Positions 58,182 through 64,000 of a DNA stretch of 64,000 nt are shown here, piece after piece. The notes under the pieces were generated by a model. That model saw nothing but the letters and a program-made list of their open reading frames with translations, made no database searches and was not told the origin of the DNA. This DNA comes from Phaseolus vulgaris (lineage: Eukaryota; Streptophyta; Magnoliopsida; Fabales; Fabaceae). Both the position numbers and the translations under genes were made by a program. The DNA lies in the NCBI RefSeq assembly GCF_000499845.2, contig NC_023753.2, positions 25,574,202 to 25,638,201 of the forward strand, given 5' to 3'. The stretch's first letter is position 1, and each line of letters begins with the position of its first letter.

Positions 58182-58972
58182 ATGATGGTTAAAGAAGGGG
58201 TTGTCATGAGTGACCACAACTCCCAAAGATTTAGGTCCCGTAGCCATTCTAGATCCCCAAGTGAGGAAGAAAGTGAGAGCCCATGCGAAGGAGACTTGTT
58301 AGTAGTGAGGCGCATGCTAGGTCAAGTTTTAAAACCTTTTGATGAAACTCAAAGGGAAAACATTTTCCACACTAGGTGCCTCATTAATGATAAGTTGTGC
58401 TCCTTAATTGTGGATGGGGGAAATTGTGCAAATGTGGCAAGCACAAGAATGGTAGACAAACTTGGGTTACCTACCATCTCTCATGCAAAGCCCTATAAAC
58501 ATCAATGGTTAAGTGAAGAGGGGGAGATCATAGTGAATAAGCAAGTCCTCATAGCCTTTTCTATTGGTAAATATAAGGATGAGGTCTTGTATGATGTTTT
58601 CCCTATGGAAGCTACTCATATTCTTTTAGGTAGGCCATGACAATTTGATAGGAAAACCCTTCATGATGGCCTTACCAACAAAATCTCTTTCACCTTCCAT
58701 GGGCATAAGGTCACACTAAAATATCTCTCACCAAAAGAAGTCCAAGAGGAGCAACTTAAAATGAAAAACAAAAGAGAAAATGAAAAAGAGAAAGAAAGAA
58801 AAGATAAACTGAGTCACAAAATATCATCTTCCACAACTAAATCAATCATGTTGACTTGTGCCATGCTACCAACTACACCTCCAAGGTGTCCTTCTTCTTT
58901 GTCTTTTTCATTACCAAATAAATCTAATTACTGGACAAAGAAATTTTGGAATGAACATCAAACACCTCCTAA
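58182..58972 (+). pseudogene. Ty3/gypsy retropepsin-like protease
   Basis: The frame 58182-58640 carries FHTRCLINDKLCSLIVDGGN and then CANVASTRMVDKLGL, where families of this type usually have DSG; here the middle Ser is Gly, so catalysis is doubtful. The fold continues with GKYKDEVLYDVFPMEATHIL, then LGRP, where a TGA stands in place of the usual Trp. Downstream (58650-58970) it runs FDRKTLHDGLTNKISFTFHG and a Lys/Glu-rich stretch typical of the spacer between protease and RT, and then the CACTA insertion. RT never follows. Confidence 0.75.
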
Positions 58973-60494
58973 CACTACACAAAATCACTAAATTTGAGTG
59001 GGCCAAAAACACACAAAACAGAGAAATATCGACGTAAAATAAAAAATTTCGTGAACTTAGCGTCCCATAGCTAATGGAAGCTAAACTCATGGACACAAAT
59101 ACACTTGTGTCACAATTGAAAGCCCACACTATTTTGCGTAGGTTTAGCTATGCAATTATTGTAGGCTAAGCCTAAGCAAAACCGACCATATATATGAATA
59201 TTAAGTAATATATATTGCTCATTGCCAAACATGTAAAATACTACTCCAAACCTAACTAATATGAATATGCATATGTAAATGGATCTCCATTCCAAACTAA
59301 AATTGAATTTTCAATTCTCTAGAAATATAACATTTATATCTCCACATATGAATTCCTCAACAAATTAAAATTAGACTTTAATTTCAATAATAAAATTTGT
59401 AAATTTCTAAAGTAAAATTAAATCTGAACAGAAATTAATTTAAATAAAAAATCAAATTTAAAAGACCAATACTATGGAGGATGTATCGGAGGGCCAGTTT
59501 AAAAACAAAACAAAAAAATTGAAATATTGAACCCTAAAAAAATCCCCAAATTGTTGAAACTTCAATCACTCAAATTACGGTGCATATCAGTTGCTCACAC
59601 CTCCGTTGCTTGTGTCTCCTGCGCGTCTGTTGTTCTCCTCGTTGTCAGCGGCATCACTTCTGTTCAAGATTGTGTTGTTGAAGATATCTCACTACTTGCA
59701 GTAGCAGTTGTCTTCGCGCTCGCCTCCTGCGGCCATTGTTCGCGCTCGTCGTTGTTGCACTCTCTGTTGTGGTGCTCGTCGTCATCAAATCTCGCTTTTA
59801 ATTTTGAATCTCGTGCGACAAAGCTTCAAACGACCAACGGAGCTTAGATCACCACCATCTACCACCGCTCACCTTCAATGACACCATTAGGCAACCACGT
59901 GCATCTTCACGGACCTTCACCACAACTGCATTGGGGACGATTTTGAGGAGCTGGTTTTGGGGAAATTTCTCATAGATTAAGGTTTAAGTAGAAAAGGAAA
60001 GAGATTAAAATTTAAGCAGAGAATGAAAGTGAGAGAATCTGACACACTAAAACTTCAAATGCTAACTGATATTTTTTATTACAATAATCTCTTTATACTT
60101 TAAGTGCTAACTAGCCTACGTGGATGATTAAAAATGTTTGTCAATCTTGACTCCATCTAACTTTTGATATTCTAAAACTATTTTATTACAATGCGTCTGT
60201 CTATCCTCCGTTAAGTTCTCACATAATTTTACATTTAATTTTAAAGTTTATAAAATTAATTGCGTAGGTTTAACCGTCACAATTTATTTTTATTAAAATA
60301 ATATACATTTATTGTTCACTTTTGAGTGGGTTAAGCCAACATAACAAATATATTTTTTTCTTCGACTTTGTGTCCATTAAATGGATGCTAATTTTTTAAA
60401 ATTTATTTTTGTAGGTTTGACCGACAATAATAATTTTTATTTTTGGGCCCACGCAAAATTTTGGAAGCTAATTTGTATTTTCTTTGTAGTGTAA
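58970..60494. mobile_element. Small CACTA element, TSD TAA
   Basis: Element 58973-60491 (1519 bp): CACTACACAAAATCACTAAA at the left, TTTTCTTTGTAGTG at the right; the right end inverted reads CACTACAAAGAAAATACAAA. TAA stands on both sides (58970-58972, 60492-60494). Internal repeats such as GTAGGTTTA/GA(C)CG and GGAAGCTAA occur near both ends. There is no transposase; it is non-autonomous. The GC-rich stretch 59580-59950 gives a 106-codon frame without family resemblance, which I treat as non-coding. It is inserted into the gypsy element, hence younger. Confidence 0.8.
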
Positions 60495-60722
60495 GGATTC
60501 TCACCTTTTAAGAGGATTTTTATCACCACGCTCTGTCATCCCTAAATCTTCTTTTCCAACATGGTTTGTAAGAAGCTCTTACCCTTTTAAACTCCCCAAG
60601 CTTAAAGAACATAAGTTTGTTTCACATCCCACACCTTGCACTATCTTATATGTGAACAAACTAACTATGTTATCTGTACGAGTTCTAAATTCGAGGTCGA
60701 ATTCTCTCAAACCTGGGGGACA
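60495..60722 (+). other. 3' internal end of the gypsy element with polypurine tract
   Basis: The remainder of the gypsy internal region. The frame near 60660-60722 encodes SRSNSLKPGGHDAN, resembling the DLRSNPFQEGGND end of gypsy polyproteins, and the overlapping CCTGGGGGACA (60712-60722) is the purine tract at the LTR border. No RT or integrase remains. Confidence 0.65.
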
Positions 60723-61622
60723 TGATGCAAACCAAACCAGCAAGGAGATGACCAAGAATGCACACTATGAGAAGTCATCTAAACAATCAAGTGAAGACCT
60801 TACCAAGGATTTAGCATACTTCACTAGAGGAAGAAATGGACACAAACCAGAGCATCTAATGTTCTTTTTTGCTGGTCTTCTTAAAGAAAAAAAAACAAGT
60901 TGTAAATAATTTGGGCTCACTTTAGGGGTCTAAATAGCAAATATAGGCTAGAATAAGGTGCCTTTAGCGTAATAGGAGATGTAGGTATCATTTTAGCTTG
61001 TTCATAGCCCTTTAGGAAGAAAATTTGACCTAGTTTTTAGAAGGACAAGCCTAAGATGCGGGTTTGACTTAGTCAAACCCTAAGGCTGCCCATTTTTTCC
61101 CTTTTCCCATCCTACCTCTCTTGCTTGTTTTCCAAGGCTCCTTCACCTATAAATAGGAGGCCTACCCATTGTATTTTACATGTTGAAATTGAATAGAAAA
61201 GTTACTCTGCACAAATATTGTGAGAGCTTGAGTGAGTATTGTCTCCTTTTCCTTTTGGTCTTATCTTGATGAGAATGAAAATATCAAGTGGCAGCCTAAC
61301 ACTTATCTTAGTGGTTTCCACCCATCAAGTTGTGTGACCACCCACCACCATCTTCATAAGTTTCTTCTTCCATTTCCTTCATGTTTCATTTCCATTAATG
61401 TTTCCTAGTTTTCTTCTTTATTTCGGCAATTGCATACATGTCACCATACAATGTCCTTTTATCTTTGCTTTTTTGAAATGGAACTTCACACCTACTTAAC
61501 CACTTGGTTAAGTTAGTGTCCAGTGAGAATTTTCCTAAGGTCATCACCATTAACCCCTAAAATCTCAATCTTAAAGTAAAGTGTCATCTTAAATGAAAAC
61601 ATCTAAAAATCAACTCACATCA
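60723..61622 (+). repeat. 3' LTR of the gypsy element
   Basis: 900 bp, TGATGCAAACC to CTCACATCA, closely matching the 5' LTR with scattered substitutions and small indels (by eye roughly nine tenths identical). TATA box at 61148-61155. Confidence 0.88.
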
Positions 61623-61627
61623 GATAG

Positions 61628-62577
61628 CGTCTAGAAAAAAAATAGTTCTAAAGTCCCATCGTTGAAAAAAATTCGCTTAGCCATTTTGTTCTCCATAAAT
61701 TTGCTCAATTATTTCTAAGTTTTCAAAACTATTTTTCCATCCATTTAGCATAGGCCAGATACAGTTAGCGCAAGTTAGATTGATTCAGCATAATATATGT
61801 CACTTACCCCCTGTTTGCTTCTATGGATGTACTGTTCACAGGCAAAGAAGTGAGGGGATATCAGCTATTTGGATCTAGGGTTGTGTGGGGAAGTGAAGGA
61901 GAGGATATACCTATGAACAGTAAATATCTTCTCCCCTCAAAATGAAGAGATGTAGAGGGAAAGTCATGTCAGCATCCCTTATTTCCAAATTTACCCTCAT
62001 TTGAATGTATTAGAGTGCTTCATTTGAATGTATTAGTATTTAAAAAAAATTATTGTACAATGTTTAATATATATATATATATAATATTTAAAATGAAGAA
62101 ACAAATCATCATAAATTTTTAAAAAAATTTAAGTTTGTTTATTATTTTATAAAATATAAATTATGTAAATAATGATAAACTAGTGTAAAAAAATATAGTT
62201 AAATAAAATCTTCCATTTATATATTAGTTATTAGAGTAAATCATGTGATACCTATTTTTCAAGTTCGAATCAGATATTTTATTAAATGTGGTTGGATTTA
62301 GTTTTTTTTTTAAAAAAATATACTATATCTAATTAACACTGAAAATATTACCTCGGTTGGAACATGGGCATCACCAAAAGGTTATACTAAACATTTTTCA
62401 TTTTATTTTATACTAAATATTTAATTTATTTAATAAAAAAAAATCCCTAAAAACAATCCATCACTTAAAATAATTTTATTATAACTTAAATTATTCATTA
62501 GAAACTGAAAAAGATAATTAATATATTAAGATATGTATTTATGTATTATGTTATGTTTTATTTGGTTTAATGGACTC
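61628..62577. other. AT-rich spacer
   Basis: No gene seen. An (AT)n run lies at 62067-62083. At 61808-61960 a GC-richer piece carries a short imperfect inverted repeat, TACTGTTCACAGG / CCTATGAACAGTA, perhaps a decayed MITE. Confidence 0.45.
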
Positions 62578-63720
62578 AATATTGTTAGAAAAGATGGCTT
62601 TAAACTAGAGGGGGGTGAATTGTTTAAAAGGGTTTTCGCAAACTTTTCAAAGATAGAATGAATTTATCTTAGAAACCAATTGATTCAGCAATTCAGTTAG
62701 CCAAAACAGCAAGCAAAAACTGTAGTACCATAAAAAACAATCGGTTGTTTCATAGAAACAATCGGTTGTTTATACCAGCAAACAACAAATAAACTGAAAT
62801 TAAAGAGTTAGAGATAGAGAGATTGTACACAGTTGTTTATACTGGTTCACTCCAAACCAGAGCTACATCCAGTCTTATCAGAAGTCCTGAGGAAATCCAC
62901 TAAGCAACCACACCTTGATCACTTACACGACAACCAAGAGAATGACCTTGAACACCTCAAGAAACACACTCCCCTTGGCCAACACTAAGATTGCTGATCT
63001 TGAACACCTCAAGAACACACAGCCAATCTCAGCAATCACAGAAACAAATTATTCAACAGAGTACAAAGATTACACTTGTTACAGATGAATATCTGAAATC
63101 AATACAAGTAAAATCCTATTCCAACACCTTGATCAATCACAAACTCTTAGCAATCTCAGATCTTTGAAAAACTCTTTAGAAAAACTTTGTCAAAAGACTC
63201 TTAATTATCAAATATGTTTTTCTCTATATATTCAAAGATGTAGTTTGTTATCAAATCTTAACAAACTCTTAAATTGCATTAAAAGATTGGTCAAAGCATT
63301 TAATGACTGGAGCGTATACAATTAAAACATTTAAAGCTCAGTCAAACACAAAACAGTTTTTCTGTTATGATTCTAAAACAAACAATCGGTTGTTTCCTCG
63401 AATGAATCGGTTGTTTTGGTACTTAACAGTTTCAACCATTCAAAAATGGTTTTCAATCTTTCTCAAAACACCCAAGTATAAACAATCGGTTGTTTCGACA
63501 AAACAATCGGTTGTTTCAACTTAGTTAAAAAACATTTTTCTTTCATAAAGATTGAGATGCTAATTGCTTGAGATTTAATCAAAGGGTGGATTACAACATA
63601 TAAACTACCCCAGAACAAAGCTTAAACCAGCACAACAACATCAAGCAAAGCAGAGGCTTCAACATCCTTCAAAGGATTTGGATTCTTCAAAACATGAACA
63701 CCACTTGGTTCAACAAATAC
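62578..63720 (-). mobile_element. Solo LTR, same family as 9293-10376
   Basis: LTR 62583-63715 (1133 bp), TGTTAGAAAAG to GGTTCAACA on the plus strand; read on the minus strand it starts TGTTGAACC, a common copia start, and ends after CACCCCCCTCTAGTTTAAAGC. It is flanked by AATAT (62578-62582) and AATAC (63716-63720), four of five bases identical. No internal region is present. It carries three pairs of the 16-bp near-palindrome AAACAATCGGTTGTTT. Confidence 0.82.
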
Positions 63721-63827
63721 TTTTTAAATGACCCATGCATGCAGAAGCATATTCTTTGAAAAGGCATACCCATGGTGATAAAATATTGATTTTTATGTAT
63801 CAAGTTACGCTTCATTTGGTTTCAGGG

Positions 63828-63882
63828 GCAGAGTGCTTTTTATATAACCCATGCACGCAGAGCTTTTTATATAACCCATGCA
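63828..63882. repeat. Tandem duplication, about 27 bp
   Basis: GCTTTTTATATAACCCATGC occurs twice in tandem, each preceded by GCAGAG (units 63828-63856 and 63857-63882). A pyrimidine-rich acceptor-like TGGTTTCAG just before the first unit may be coincidental. The rest of 63721-64000 holds nothing I recognise. Confidence 0.75.
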
Positions 63883-64000
63883 AGGTTCGTGAAGTTTTTC
63901 TTGACCAAGAGCTTGGTCCATGGTGATTTACACAGCATTGGGTGAATATCACAACTCTCATATGTGCCATATTTATATAAAAAAAAGGTTGAATATTTTT

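Larger units (their letters stand above)
55259..61627 (+). mobile_element. Ty3/gypsy element encoding only Gag and protease, TSD GATAG
   Basis: Element 55264-61622 (6359 bp) with GATAG on both sides (55259-55263, 61623-61627). The 5' LTR is 55264-56144, the 3' LTR 60723-61622. Between them are a primer site, a leader of 1.1 kb, gag with CCHC knuckle and a retropepsin-like protease, then a 1.5-kb CACTA element and a short 3' piece before the purine tract. No RT, RNase H or integrase sequence is present. Without the CACTA insertion the internal part is only about 3.1 kb. It must have moved with enzymes of another element, or lost pol after insertion. Confidence 0.88.

Noticed and set aside
59527..59847. 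106-codon frame in the small CACTA element
   Set aside because: It is a Ser/Val/Ala-rich reading of a GC-rich stretch with no family resemblance; such frames are common inside non-autonomous CACTA elements.
61808..61960. Possible MITE with TACTGTTCACAGG inverted repeat
   Set aside because: The inverted repeat is short and imperfect and no target duplication was found; mentioned only within the spacer entry.

Overview
The window is AT-rich plant nuclear DNA, most likely from a legume (an inference from a SIRE-type Ty1/copia element with an extra env-like frame, a class well known from soybean and relatives). It holds two convincing host genes, each in several exons with GT/AG junctions: a pectate lyase (minus strand, 14801-17222, 4 exons, 485 codons, hydrophobic C-terminus suggesting a GPI anchor) and an alpha carbonic anhydrase (plus strand, 50246-52784, 7 exons, 279 codons, all three zinc histidines). 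Both proteins carry a signal peptide and are predicted to act in the apoplast or at the cell surface. They look unrelated to each other and are only separated by repeats.

Almost everything else is mobile DNA, much of it nested. 1-8277: 3' three quarters of a SIRE-like Ty1/copia element (gag, pol, env-like, 3' LTR), inserted into an older Ty1/copia element (8278 to about 13850), which also carries a solo LTR (9293-10376, target duplication AATCA). 18640-20140: LINE remnant. 21509-22084: Ty3/gypsy solo LTR (target duplication ATTAA). 26051-32315: Ty1/copia element with two 466-bp LTRs (target duplication ATAGT), coding region broken. 33110-34100 and 34970-37180: LINE remnants of two families. 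37314-42790: a CACTA DNA transposon (TSD AAT) with a transposase remnant and exon-like host gene fragments, including the last exon of a tropinone-reductase-like dehydrogenase. 45693-48090: a Ty3/gypsy LTR, primer site and gag, interrupted by the 3' end and LTR of another gypsy element and then by a LINE (48095-49102).

54655-63715: a copia gag remnant is split by a complete Ty3/gypsy element (55264-61622, TSD GATAG) that encodes only gag and protease and itself contains a 1.5-kb CACTA element (58973-60491, TSD TAA). Further on lies a second solo LTR (62583-63715) of the same family as the one at 9293.

The observations most worth following are the CACTA element with captured exons, the paired 16-bp palindromes at a fixed 21-bp spacing in both solo LTRs, the gag-protease-only gypsy element, and the 29-bp perfect inverted repeat just downstream of the carbonic anhydrase gene. 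No tRNA, rRNA or CRISPR array was recognised. All exon boundaries were worked out by eye from reading frame and GT/AG sites.
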